Below are positions 23,509 through 30,933 of a stretch of 64,000 nucleotides of DNA, one piece after another (within the stretch, counting starts at the first letter, position 1; every line of letters starts with the position of its first letter). The DNA is from Rodentibacter caecimuris (GTDB lineage Bacteria > Pseudomonadota > Gammaproteobacteria > Enterobacterales > Pasteurellaceae). The notes under the pieces are model-generated. The model was not told where the DNA came from. It worked only from the letters and a program-made list of their open reading frames with translations, and did not search any database. Position numbers and translations under genes: made by a program. The stretch is taken from contig NZ_BBXJ01000001.1 of NCBI RefSeq assembly GCF_001019715.1, positions 1,302,001 through 1,366,000 of the forward strand, written 5' to 3'.

Positions 23509-24243
23509 CGTAAATACTCCGGAATTAAACTTGGAGCGATGTTTAATTTTCTTCCCACGCTCCATGTGCCGCTATCGGCAAAAGGATCATTGCTTGCACT
23601 TGAGTTTACCGTTCGATTAGGCGAGGACTTCAGCGCAAATAACCCGGTGTAGGTGTTGGCGATAGATTGATCTAAAATTGCCCTCGCCAAATCAGGATCA
23701 CCCCCACTGAGTTTTTCCAAGTCTCGTAAATATCGATTAATCGTATCTTGGGTTTTAATTTCCGCCCGCTTGGCTTTACGCATTCGGCAATAAGCGATCC
23801 ATGTCTCACGATCGACATAACCCGGCAAAGGAATATTTTCTGCGTTGATTTTTCCAATCGCAGGCGTAGCCGATTCCCCTTGGGGGGGATATTTTGTATA
23901 TTGTTTTTTGTAGAGTGCCAATTTTTGGTACTGGTTTAAAATCGTTATTTTCATCAATGAAAAAGTTGAGTGAAAACTCGTTAATTTCACCTTGTTTACG
24001 CTCAATATTAACCAGATTCACCGATTCTAATTCTTCTATTGCTGCATAAGCCGTTTTTCGATCTTTAATACCGCATTGAGCCATAAATTGAGAGGTAGAA
24101 ATACGATCGGAATCTTTTCTCCAACCAGTCGTTTTCCGTGCAATGAGCAAATAACACTTAATAGCCTTGCCGGAGAGTGAATCTAAGTATTCATCAACAA
24201 AAGAATTTGGAATTTGAAAAGAATTGGGAATAAATCGACTCAT
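23505..24243 (-). pseudogene. replication protein O, frameshifted at a C7 tract
   Basis: The first frame (ATG 24243) begins MSRFIPNSFQIPNSFVDEYL with the winged-helix domain (ISTSQFMAQCGIKDRKTAYA) and runs to KISPPRG. The true continuation ESATPAIGKINAENIPLPGY, then RETWIAYCRMRKAKRAEIKT, is in another frame that ends PEYLR at 23505. The switch falls at CCCCCCC (plus-strand G7 at 23882-23888). O binds the phage origin with P. A length change in a homopolymer could revert easily, so slipped-strand switching or a sequencing error should both be kept in mind. Confidence 0.8.
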
Positions 24244-24932
24244 AACATCAACTTCGAAGCGTAACGTGACGCAATGAATTCAATACCTTTGCTTGTCACT
24301 CGTGTTTGTGTGAAATTGTGACCGTGTTCTGCCGTGCCGGTTTTGACGGTGAACAATTCTTTTGAATGAGCAGATTGATACGGCAACAAATTACCGGATT
24401 GACGATAAAGCAATCTGTCATCAATCAAGCGATTGATTAATGCTCTTTCCGGCATCTTCAAAATCTTAGCGGTTTCGCGTAAGGATTTACTTGTTCCCAC
24501 TTCGACATAATGATCTACAAAAGCCACTTTAGGTGCATTACGTTCTTTCTCAGCTTGTAATTCAGCCGCTAAAAGTAATGCCTCAGAAAATGATTGTGGG
24601 ATATTTATAGCCGGTTTTTGTTGATTTTCGAGTTCTTGCCAGCGATCAATAATACGTTTGCGTAATTTGACGTTATAACCGGCAATGAGCGTAAGGGTTA
24701 AATCGTAAGGTAAAAGAAATTCTCGGTAAGTTTGCCCATTTTGGGAGTATGTCCAAAAATGGGCATACCCCTCAGAGTTAATTTCAAGTTGCTCAAACAT
24801 CATTTCAATATCACGAGTAACATGTCGATGTTCTTTTTCACACAATTCCGCAATCTCTCGACTGCTCATTGTCAAAGTGCTTGCATTTTCGTTAATTATT
24901 GGTAATAATTTACCCACTAAATACATCTCCAT
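24240..24932 (-). CDS. Rha/ANT-type phage regulatory protein (antirepressor)
   Basis: A 230-residue protein. The N-terminal half is a Rha domain (MSSREIAELCEKEHRHVTRD, then YREFLLPYDLTLTLIAGY). The C-terminal half is a KilAC/ANT domain (VDHYVEVGTSKSLRETAKIL, RALINRLIDDRLLYRQSG, TRVTSKGIEFIA). It ends overlapping the start of O by 4 bp. It lies in the early operon and is one of two antirepressor-type genes in this prophage. The frame is intact. The exact start is unsure (M1, M3 or M22). Confidence 0.82.
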   Translation of the reverse strand: MEMYLVGKLLPIINENASTLTMSSREIAELCEKEHRHVTRDIEMMFEQLEINSEGYAHFWTYSQNGQTYREFLLPYDLTLTLIAGYNVKLRKRIIDRWQELENQQKPAINIPQSFSEALLLAAELQAEKERNAPKVAFVDHYVEVGTSKSLRETAKILKMPERALINRLIDDRLLYRQSGNLLPYQSAHSKELFTVKTGTAEHGHNFTQTRVTSKGIEFIASRYASKLML

Positions 24933-24967
24933 AGATAGAAAATTGCCACGGTTGCAGCCGTGGTTTT

Positions 24968-25411
24968 TTATTGCCGTTTGTTTAATACAATCACACTCTC
25001 AATCGAAAGCTGTGTCGCCGATAAATGCTTGCTCAAGGCTTGACGAATTTTGTCTTCCTCATGTGACGTTATTTCACCGTCTTGCAATGCCTGCTCTAAG
25101 ATTTTGTAAAGTAACCCGCGTGCAGATAATTCTTGAATCTGCAAGAAAGATAATTCCGCATTGTCTAACTCATCTGCGCTCACATTCGGTACAAAACGAC
25201 CACCGGACAGTCTGCAAATCTAATCGGTAAAATCCGTTAAGCCGTACTCTTGCTGAATAGCGATTAACTCTTCCGTCTTAAATCGCTGCCCTTTCGTCTG
25301 ATAGAGCCGATTGTTTAGCTCGCTTTCTGAAAAACCAAGAAAGCCTGCGACCGCACTTTTACCGCCCGGTACTTTCTCGATCATCTCAATAATCATTTTC
25401 TTCATCGCCAT
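24968..25411 (-). pseudogene. YmfL-like regulatory protein with an in-frame TAG at codon 64
   Basis: From ATG 25411 the frame reads MAMKKMIIEMIEKVPGGKSA to GLTDFTD, then TAG (25220-25222), then ICRLSGGRFVPNVSADELDN to VIVLNKRQ. The two halves in the same frame match the YmfL/CII-like family, in which the conserved RLYQTKGQRFKTEELIAIQQ region is followed by SGG.FV. A CAG-to-TAG change is likely. It lies directly after Cro in the early operon, where CII-type activators sit, so loss would weaken the lysis/lysogeny switch. Confidence 0.7.
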
Positions 25412-25459
25412 AATTTCCTGTGGTTTTTTATGGTTTTCATTTGGGGGAAATCGGGTAGA

Positions 25460-25666
25460 TTAGTTTTTGACAGGGAAAACATCGTCAAGAGAGACATTCG
25501 CACCCAAAATGTTTAGTGCAACAATGATTTGTCTCGCTACAGCCAATGATGGCTTACGGGTTCCGGTTTCGTAATTTGCAATTCTTGGTTGACTCCAGCC
25601 AATACTGCTCGCCAATTGAGTTTGAGTTACACCAATTTGATTGCGGATTTTTGCAATATTGTTCAT
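25460..25666 (-). CDS. Cro-like XRE repressor
   Basis: 68 residues from ATG 25666: MNNIAKIRNQIGVTQTQLAS, then SIGWSQPRIANYETGTRKPS, a complete XRE helix-turn-helix. It is divergent from the CI-type gene at 25796, the classic immunity arrangement. Upstream in-frame ATGs (25678, 25732) would add residues read from the operator region and are unlikely starts. It shares the SQPRIANYE helix with the CI protein, so both may read the same operators. Confidence 0.82.
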   Translation of the reverse strand: MNNIAKIRNQIGVTQTQLASSIGWSQPRIANYETGTRKPSLAVARQIIVALNILGANVSLDDVFPVKN

Positions 25667-25795
25667 ATATATTTCCATTTGTAATAAATTCCATACAAAT
25701 AAAATCACAAAAAGAATGTTTGGTAATTGCAATTTGAAATTATGAAAATATAACGGAACGTATTAAAATAGATTAAAGATAAAATTAGGGGGAAA
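25667..25795. promoter_or_regulatory. divergent cro/cI promoter-operator region
   Basis: 129 bp between Cro and CI. ATTTGTA (25677-25683) and TACAAAT (25694-25700) form an inverted repeat that may be an operator. TTGCAA (25727-25732) and TATAAC (25749-25754), 16 bp apart, could be the cI promoter. GGGGGAAA precedes the cI start. A cro promoter is expected on the minus strand but I cannot fix it. Confidence 0.5.
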
Positions 25796-26455
25796 ATGGC
25801 AACAACATTAGGCGAAAGAATCAAGGCTTACAGGGAGCAACTTGGTATAAGTCAAAAGGAATTAGCTGAACGTAGCAATCAGCTAGATAAAACAAATTCA
25901 AATTGGGGGCAGCCAAGAATAGCTAACTATGAGAAAGGTAATCGAACACCGAATCTTGATGATATAAAAATCTTAGGAAAAGTCCTAAATGTAGATCCAC
26001 AAGTTTTGGCTTTTGATACCAATGTTGAACCAATAAAAATTGTAAGATCTCGCGAATATCCACTGCTTAGCAAAGTACAAGCCGGCTTATGGACCGGAAT
26101 TGATTATCTCCAAAACATTGATGAGGGCTTTGAATTTTTATCAACCAACACACTTGCTTCCGAAAATGCTTTCTTTTTGCAAATATCCGGACAGTCAATG
26201 GAAACTCGCTTTCACGAAGGGGATTTAGTGTTAATCGATCCGGACCTTGCTCCGACACTGGGCAAATTTGTTGCGGCTGTTAATGGTGATGGTGAAGCAA
26301 CATTTAAGAAATATAAAGAACTTGGTATTTTTGATGAATAGGGTTCTCCACACTTTGAATTAGTGCCGCTTAACGATGTATTCCCAACATTAAGCTCTCT
26401 CAACCAAGAGATACGCATTATAGGTGTAGCCGTTGAGCATCGACAAGGCTTGTAA
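25796..26455 (+). pseudogene. CI-type repressor (XRE + S24 peptidase-like) with a TAG at codon 182
   Basis: The product begins MATTLGERIKAYREQLGISQ and has the helix-turn-helix NSNWGQPRIANYEKGNRTPN. The S24 domain shows the nucleophile SGQSMETRFHEGD and the Lys in GDGEATFKKYKE. At 26339-26341 a TAG interrupts GIFDE|GSPHFELVPL. The frame then runs on for 37 more codons to a TAA at 26453, ending IIGVAVEHRQGL. CAG to TAG is likely. The protein would lose its last 37 residues, part of the C-terminal dimerisation/cleavage domain. The prophage also lost its packaging and capsid function, so relaxed repression may be tolerated. Confidence 0.85.
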
Positions 26456-26522
26456 TGAGAGTAAACCAAAGCCAGAAGTTGATTTTATTACAGGCAAGAA
26501 TCAATATAAATTAGGAGTAAAA

Positions 26523-26822
26523 ATGCAACAGAAAATTCAACAAGCCCAAGATAATTACGGGCTACTACTCGAATTACAGAAAAAACTGGCAGAGAGCCTA
26601 AAAGATTGGCAGGAAGCCACTAAATTAGCCAAAGAGCTTGAAACTTTTTACCAACAGCCAGAATGGATAGAGTTACACGATAACTCCGAAAAATATACCT
26701 TCGACACCAAAGGCAATTACAGCGTCCTATCGGAAGATGCAATTTGGAATACATTGTGGGAGCAGAAGGAGCTGGCAGGTGAAGTAGCCAACATCGCAAT
26801 CAATATCTTACGAAATAAATAG
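26523..26822 (+). CDS. DUF4298 domain protein
   Basis: 99 residues from the ATG at 26523, behind TTAGGAGTAAAA. Two thirds is helical (NYGLLLELQKKLAESLKDWQ), followed by LETFYQQPEWIELHDNSEKY, the YY-x-EW-like core of DUF4298, then a helical tail. DUF4298 proteins are small cytoplasmic proteins of unknown role, often near phage or mobile genes. It stands alone between the CI gene and a second repressor fragment, so it is probably cargo expressed in the lysogen. Confidence 0.65.
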   Translation: MQQKIQQAQDNYGLLLELQKKLAESLKDWQEATKLAKELETFYQQPEWIELHDNSEKYTFDTKGNYSVLSEDAIWNTLWEQKELAGEVANIAINILRNK

Positions 26823-27194
26823 AGAAAAATATTGATTATGCATAGCACAGAAGCTGGATTTTGAACTGAGACAGGACAAACTGTTGGAGAAAGTGGTTTG
26901 GAATGTGTTGTTTGTGCTTTAGTCTTAATTTAGAAACAAGTGTACCATTTTAATAACAAAATCAAGTTTTTATAGATGGAAACACCTGTTGTAACTGCAA
27001 CCTTTTCTCAAGGTATTTTTGACATTTCAATTAATAAAAAAATTCCGATGGGTATTTTTGACTTATAGGCGTAGCAATAGAGCATAGGCAGGGGTTGTAA
27101 TGCAAGACACGAGTACTGTCTGAATAGAATAAAGAGTTAATTATTAACCTAGCCTTCCTCAAACAGAGATTTATCTAAAATAGGATGGGAAACG
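26823..27194. other. gene-free stretch holding repressor debris
   Basis: There is no convincing gene in these 372 bp. GGTATTTTTGA occurs twice (27011-27021, 27051-27061), as it does in the CI gene around codon 178, and a repressor tail fragment follows at 27065. The rest is AT-rich and unassigned. Confidence 0.5.
27047..27100 (+). pseudogene. second CI-type repressor C-terminal fragment
   Basis: The text GATGGGTATTTTTGACTT followed by ATAGGCGTAGCAATAGAGCA encodes GIFD then IGVAIEHRQGL and a stop. It is closely similar, but not identical, to the end of the CI gene (GIFDE... and IGVAVEHRQGL, 26418-26455). About 90 bp between the two parts are missing. It is the tail of a different repressor allele, left by recombination between related phages. 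Confidence 0.6.
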
Positions 27195-27713
27195 ATGAAA
27201 ATTGAACCAAACGAACAAGAGTTATCTATTACTTTTCCACAAAATTTATATTACTCAACAACAAAGCCTCTACATGTTAATGATGTTATAAAGTCATTAC
27301 GAGGTTTAAATGTGGTTGTCAAAAGTACAAAGCCAACGTTAAATGTAGTATTTGATACAGAAATTTCCAATATAGAACTTTATGTAAAGTCAATAGAAGA
27401 AGGTAGCTTATTAGAAGAAACTTTTATAAAATTATTCTTCAATTCACAAGCTGAATATGATGCCTTTTTAAGAAAAATTCACGATAAATTTGGAGATAAA
27501 GCGATGAAAACGACAGGAGCAATCATATTAGCTGTTGTTTCTTGCTTTACACTCTATGGAATGTATAAAGCAGCAACAGCCGGTTCAGCTAGTGGAACAA
27601 TTGCTGTTGAAAGTTATAATACAATAAATAATTATTACATTGCTCCTGAAATCTGGAAGAAAGGTGCTGACTTAGCAAAAACATCTTGCCGGCAGAGACA
27701 AAAAACTAATTGA
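27195..27713 (+). CDS. hypothetical membrane-anchored protein, possible cargo gene
   Basis: A 172-residue protein behind AGGATGGGAAACG. Residues 1-110 are a soluble, mixed alpha/beta domain (LSITFPQNLYYSTTKPLHVN, then FDTEISNIELYVKSIEEGSL). A membrane helix follows at about 111-128 (TGAIILAVVSCFTLYGMY), then a Gly/Ser linker and SYNTINNYYIAP. The last residues (TSCRQRQKTN) look foreign and run into the remnant at 27676-27810, so the true C-terminus may be lost. I do not recognise it. Its place between repressor and integrase, on the repressor strand, fits a lysogenic conversion or superinfection-exclusion gene. Confidence 0.55.
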   Translation: MKIEPNEQELSITFPQNLYYSTTKPLHVNDVIKSLRGLNVVVKSTKPTLNVVFDTEISNIELYVKSIEEGSLLEETFIKLFFNSQAEYDAFLRKIHDKFGDKAMKTTGAIILAVVSCFTLYGMYKAATAGSASGTIAVESYNTINNYYIAPEIWKKGADLAKTSCRQRQKTN

Positions 27714-27810
27714 TATTGCCAACTACAACTGCGTAAAAGGCAAAATCAAATTCGGTCAAGTCAGAGCCAAAGAACGCCGACAAATGGGTTGTCGGGAGTT
27801 AGTGAGGTAA
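27676..27810 (+). pseudogene. C-terminal remnant of an unidentified phage protein
   Basis: An open frame with no start reads HLAGRDKKLIDIANYNCVKG, then KIKFGQVRAKERRQMGCREL and VR. It is basic and coding-like but overlaps the end of the 27195 gene in another frame. It marks a deletion junction. Parent gene unknown. Confidence 0.4.
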
Positions 27811-27910
27811 ATATTTTTTGGTGAAATAATCAGGCAAGCTTTAATAGAAATCTATTGATTAAAGTAACCTCGGTGATTGAGCCAATCCGAGTAGGTCACG
27901 TTAAGACTGG

Positions 27911-27981
27911 GGGTAATTAGCTCAGTTGGGAGAGCGCCGGACGCAATCCGGGTGTCAATGGTTCGATTCTATTTATTACCC
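27911..27981 (+). tRNA. tRNA-like element with a 5-nt anticodon loop (GCA), probably a degenerate phage tRNA
   Basis: The acceptor strands GGGTAAT and ATTACCC pair perfectly. The D arm is GCTC-AGTTGGGA-GAGC. The anticodon stem CCGGA/TCCGG closes over only CGCAA instead of seven bases, with GCA (Cys) at its centre. A 5-nt variable region and a T arm AATGG-TTCGATT-CTATT follow, then one extra T before the acceptor. The end is CCCG-CTA, not CCA. The fold is too good to be chance, but the short loop and extra base make a working tRNA unlikely. Confidence 0.55.
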
Positions 27982-28154
27982 GCTAACTTGCACCACAAGA
28001 TAAAAAATGGGGATCGGTTGAGCCTTACAACCTAAAAGAAAGGCAATCATCAAAAACAGCTCTTAAAACCCTGTGCAAAGCAATTCGCCCAATCTTCTTG
28101 AATCTGCACCGAGAGCGGTTTTTAATGACATATAGACCCAGTCTCACTCCATTT

Positions 28155-28177
28155 GCCCTCGTGCGAGGGCTTTCTTA
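28155..28177 (+). terminator. terminator before the integrase remnant
   Basis: GCCCTC-gtgc-GAGGGC followed by TTTCTT. It would end transcripts coming from the repressor side before the chimeric gene. Confidence 0.7.
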
Positions 28178-28229
28178 TACCCCAAAACTACTCTAAAATG
28201 ACCAAAAAACAGTAACTCAAGGAGAAAAA

Positions 28230-28580
28230 ATGAATTTACCCGATGATTATTTTTTAGATACTGATGATGAAATGCTTGAGTATTTGGAAAATCAAGCCAA
28301 ACAAAGCATTGCAGAAATACAGAAATCAAATGAACAAAACCGAGAAAAAGCCTATCGTTTACTAAACTATCTCGTAGCAGGCATAGGCGGGGTAGCCTAC
28401 CCCGAATTTGCTGATGACATTCTAGCCGTCCAATTTCGCGATCTACGGGCCAAAGCCGGAACAGATACTTTCCTTTCTTCCAATACCGAATCGGCCCAAA
28501 AGCAACTCGGTCATGCCTCCCCTCAAATGACCAAACGTTACATCCGAAAAGATAAAATCGTTCAACCTACTAAGTCATAG
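28230..28580 (+). pseudogene. chimera of a small phage protein and the integrase C-terminus
   Basis: The frame of 116 codons follows CAAGGAGAAAAA. The N-terminal half (MNLPDDYFLDTDDEMLEYLE to LLNYLVAGIGG) is a charged helical region ending in a hydrophobic turn, unlike an integrase. From about residue 65 the text is the end of a tyrosine integrase: FRDLRAKAGTDT, then QLGHASPQMTKRYIR with the catalytic Arg region and the nucleophile Tyr. An internal deletion fused the two genes in frame. The catalytic domain is incomplete, so it cannot integrate or excise the prophage. Confidence 0.75.
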
Positions 28581-28599
28581 TTTCGGAACACCCTCCAAA

Positions 28600-28613
28600 A
28601 TTTCGGAACGTTT
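28600..28613 (+). repeat. proposed right attachment core (att) of the prophage
   Basis: ATTTCGGAACGTTT, identical to 733-746, 20 bp after the integrase remnant stop, where attP is normally found. A partial copy TTTCGGAAC lies at 28581-28589 and could be an integrase-binding or secondary core sequence. Confidence 0.65.
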
Positions 28614-28703
28614 CTAAAAAAATATCAATACAACTATTTGATAGTTAAAAATTTTTCTGAGCGTTTAAATTACGGTGATTATTTGGAAAAAATAATTCCT
28701 GTA

Positions 28704-28736
28704 AAAAAAGAGGGGGAAATTCATCATTTCCCCCTT
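28704..28736 (-). terminator. terminator of the NCS1 permease gene
   Basis: GGGGGAAA-ttcatca-TTTCCCCC. On the minus strand it is followed by TCTTTTTTTAC, 8 bp past the permease stop. Confidence 0.85.
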
Positions 28737-28743
28737 ATCTTTT

Positions 28744-29928
28744 CTATTTTTTTGTCAATTTTCGCACCACGGTGGTTAAGCCAAAGGTGAAAGCAATAAC
28801 AGGAAAAGTTACTCCTAATTCGGTTTCCCATTCTTGCCACATTAAAACACGATAAATAACAAAGCCGATAAACCAAATAGCCAAGCCTATAACATCAATA
28901 TTTTTCTGAGGTTCGCGTTGTTTAAACACAAAGAAATCAGCAATCAATACCCCTATCATAGGAGCGAACACCGAGCCGATAAAAAAGAGAAAATGCTCAT
29001 ATTGTGTGACCGGCAACATTGTTGCAAGAATAATACCGATAACCACCGTGAGAATTGAAACCCATTTCACACTCAATTTCGCGTAAATATTATTCAAGCT
29101 CATTCCCGTGGAATGGGCCGGTAATGCTGTATTAATCATGGTTGATGTGACAACAATCAGCACACCAACGATACTGACACCGGATAATGCCAAAATTTGA
29201 GCGATTTCTGATTTTCCGCTTACAAGCGCAGCCCCTAATCCAATAGAATACATCCAACAGCTTGTAACGGTATAGGCGAGAGTAGAAAGTGCGGTTGTTT
29301 TTAACGGTGTTTTTGTGTGTTTTGTATGATCGGAAACAACCGGAATCCAAGATAACGGCATAATCGCGGCAATCTCTACCGCAGTACCAAACTTAATATG
29401 ATGTTGCTCTTCCAAGAGCGGGATAAAATCACGGCTAATGATTTGTAATGTTAACCAAAGCATTAATAAAAACATCGTCACCAAAGAAAGACTTTTTATC
29501 ACTCCAAGATTAGTAAATCCCATTAATAACCAGACTATGATGAGTACACCTAATCCAACGGTAAATAAGGGGAAAAGTGCATTTTGAGCTTCCTGTTGAT
29601 TCAAAATAGAAATCACTTCTGCCCCCATATAAATCATTACGGCAGTCCAACCGATAAGCTGCATCGCATTGAGCACGGAGAAAAGTATCGAACCTTTTTG
29701 ACCGAAAGAAATCTGTACGGTTTGCATTGCACTTTTTTGTGTTTTGGCACCGATTAAGCCAGCACAAAAGAACATTGCACCGCCAATAATATGCCCGAGT
29801 AGAATAGCAAGAAGCCCTTGTTTCCAACCAAGGGGCGCAAACCAAGTTCCGGTTAAAATTTCAGCCATAGAAATAGCTGCAGTAAACCACACAAGACTTG
29901 CAGTAAGGTTTGAATGTTTGTGTTGCAT
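28744..29928 (-). CDS. cytX: NCS1 family permease, CytX/CodB-like
   Basis: A 394-residue membrane protein with about 12 hydrophobic segments. It starts MQHKHSNLTASLVWFTAAIS, then AEILTGTWFAPLGWKQGLLA, typical of the CytX branch of nucleobase:cation symporters proposed to carry hydroxymethylpyrimidine for thiamine synthesis. The alternative is a cytosine permease (CodB). No thi gene or TPP-riboswitch-like leader is found nearby, so the substrate is not settled by context. It is the first host gene right of the prophage. Confidence 0.75.
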   Translation of the reverse strand: MQHKHSNLTASLVWFTAAISMAEILTGTWFAPLGWKQGLLAILLGHIIGGAMFFCAGLIGAKTQKSAMQTVQISFGQKGSILFSVLNAMQLIGWTAVMIYMGAEVISILNQQEAQNALFPLFTVGLGVLIIVWLLMGFTNLGVIKSLSLVTMFLLMLWLTLQIISRDFIPLLEEQHHIKFGTAVEIAAIMPLSWIPVVSDHTKHTKTPLKTTALSTLAYTVTSCWMYSIGLGAALVSGKSEIAQILALSGVSIVGVLIVVTSTMINTALPAHSTGMSLNNIYAKLSVKWVSILTVVIGIILATMLPVTQYEHFLFFIGSVFAPMIGVLIADFFVFKQREPQKNIDVIGLAIWFIGFVIYRVLMWQEWETELGVTFPVIAFTFGLTTVVRKLTKK

Positions 29929-29997
29929 TTTTTTCTTCCTTTTAGGTTAAGTATTGTTGATTAAAATTTATAATATAAAAAATTCAAAAAGATTAGA

Positions 29998-30915
29998 TTA
30001 AATAGGAATGCTTGAGAAGAATACCAACAAAAGCGGGGGGAGGATATTGGTTACAAATCCAAAAGAAATAGCAATGGGTGTGACTTCTATTCCGCCCGAT
30101 TTTTGGATAATGGGCAAAGTACAATCTAATGCGGTCGCACCGGTGATACCAATAGCGGTTGAGCGAAAATGTTGCATAAAAAGCGGTACGATAAACAAAC
30201 TAATAATTTCCCGAGATAAATCATTGAAAAATGCAATACTCCCCTGCATCGGCCCCCACGCATTTGTCAGAACCACGCTTGATAAAGAATACCATCCCAT
30301 TCCTGAAGCAAATGCTAAACCCTGAGTAATAGGTATCGTTAAAACCAACGCCGCGATGATCCCACCTAATAAAGAAGTAATGGTAAACACAATACCGGTT
30401 TGAAAACCACGTTTATTAAACAATACTTCTTTTAACGTGATGCCATTATTGCGCAGCTGAATACCGACAAAAAAGATTAATGCGATCAGAACATAAAGAT
30501 TAATGCCCGTTGGTAAAACAAGATAAGTGTTAAATAACCAACCACATAAGATACCTAAAACGACCGAGCCGGAGAGTTTAAAAGAATCAACTAACGAATG
30601 CCAACGAGAGATGATCTTTCCTTGGGATTTGAGTACAGGTGCCGGATTAAAACGATCATAAATCATTAACCCAATCATATTTGAAGTTAAAATACTCATT
30701 GAAAGTATCGCTGCTGTTTTACCAATGATGGGTAATTTTGTTTCAAGATCATCAAGCTGACCAAGTAAATATCCCATTAAAAATAAGATAATGTACAACA
30801 GAAATATTACTATTTGATTAATTCCGGCGATATACTTTTTATTTTTTACTTTCAATAAATAGCCTAATAGCATAGGCACTAAAACGATTAACAATCCATT
30901 GATCATGTCCTGCAT
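29998..30915 (-). CDS. lysO: lysine exporter LysO family protein
   Basis: A 305-residue membrane protein from the ATG at 30915 (MQDMINGLLIVLVPMLLGYL). The N-terminal small domain (about 100 residues) and the C-terminal domain with GMGWYSLSSVVLTNAWGPMQ and GATALDCTLPIIQKSGG match LysO/YbjE. LysO exports lysine and the toxic analogue thialysine. It ends 69 bp before the CytX gene start, same strand, perhaps one transcript. The longer reading to 30933 adds six residues and is less likely. Confidence 0.85.
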   Translation of the reverse strand: MQDMINGLLIVLVPMLLGYLLKVKNKKYIAGINQIVIFLLYIILFLMGYLLGQLDDLETKLPIIGKTAAILSMSILTSNMIGLMIYDRFNPAPVLKSQGKIISRWHSLVDSFKLSGSVVLGILCGWLFNTYLVLPTGINLYVLIALIFFVGIQLRNNGITLKEVLFNKRGFQTGIVFTITSLLGGIIAALVLTIPITQGLAFASGMGWYSLSSVVLTNAWGPMQGSIAFFNDLSREIISLFIVPLFMQHFRSTAIGITGATALDCTLPIIQKSGGIEVTPIAISFGFVTNILPPLLLVFFSSIPI

Positions 30916-30933
30916 GATTATTTTCCTTTGCAA

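Noticed and set aside
20934-26455. Reading the five in-frame stops as recoded or suppressed codons, that is, a phage with an altered genetic code
   Set aside because: Host and other phage genes in the window end normally at TGA and TAG, no suppressor-type tRNA was seen, and the same prophage has frameshifts and deletions. Plain decay is simpler.
28744-29928. TPP riboswitch upstream of the CytX-like gene
   Set aside because: The region 29929-29997 is only 69 bp, AT-rich, and lacks the conserved CTGAGA and ACCTGA elements.
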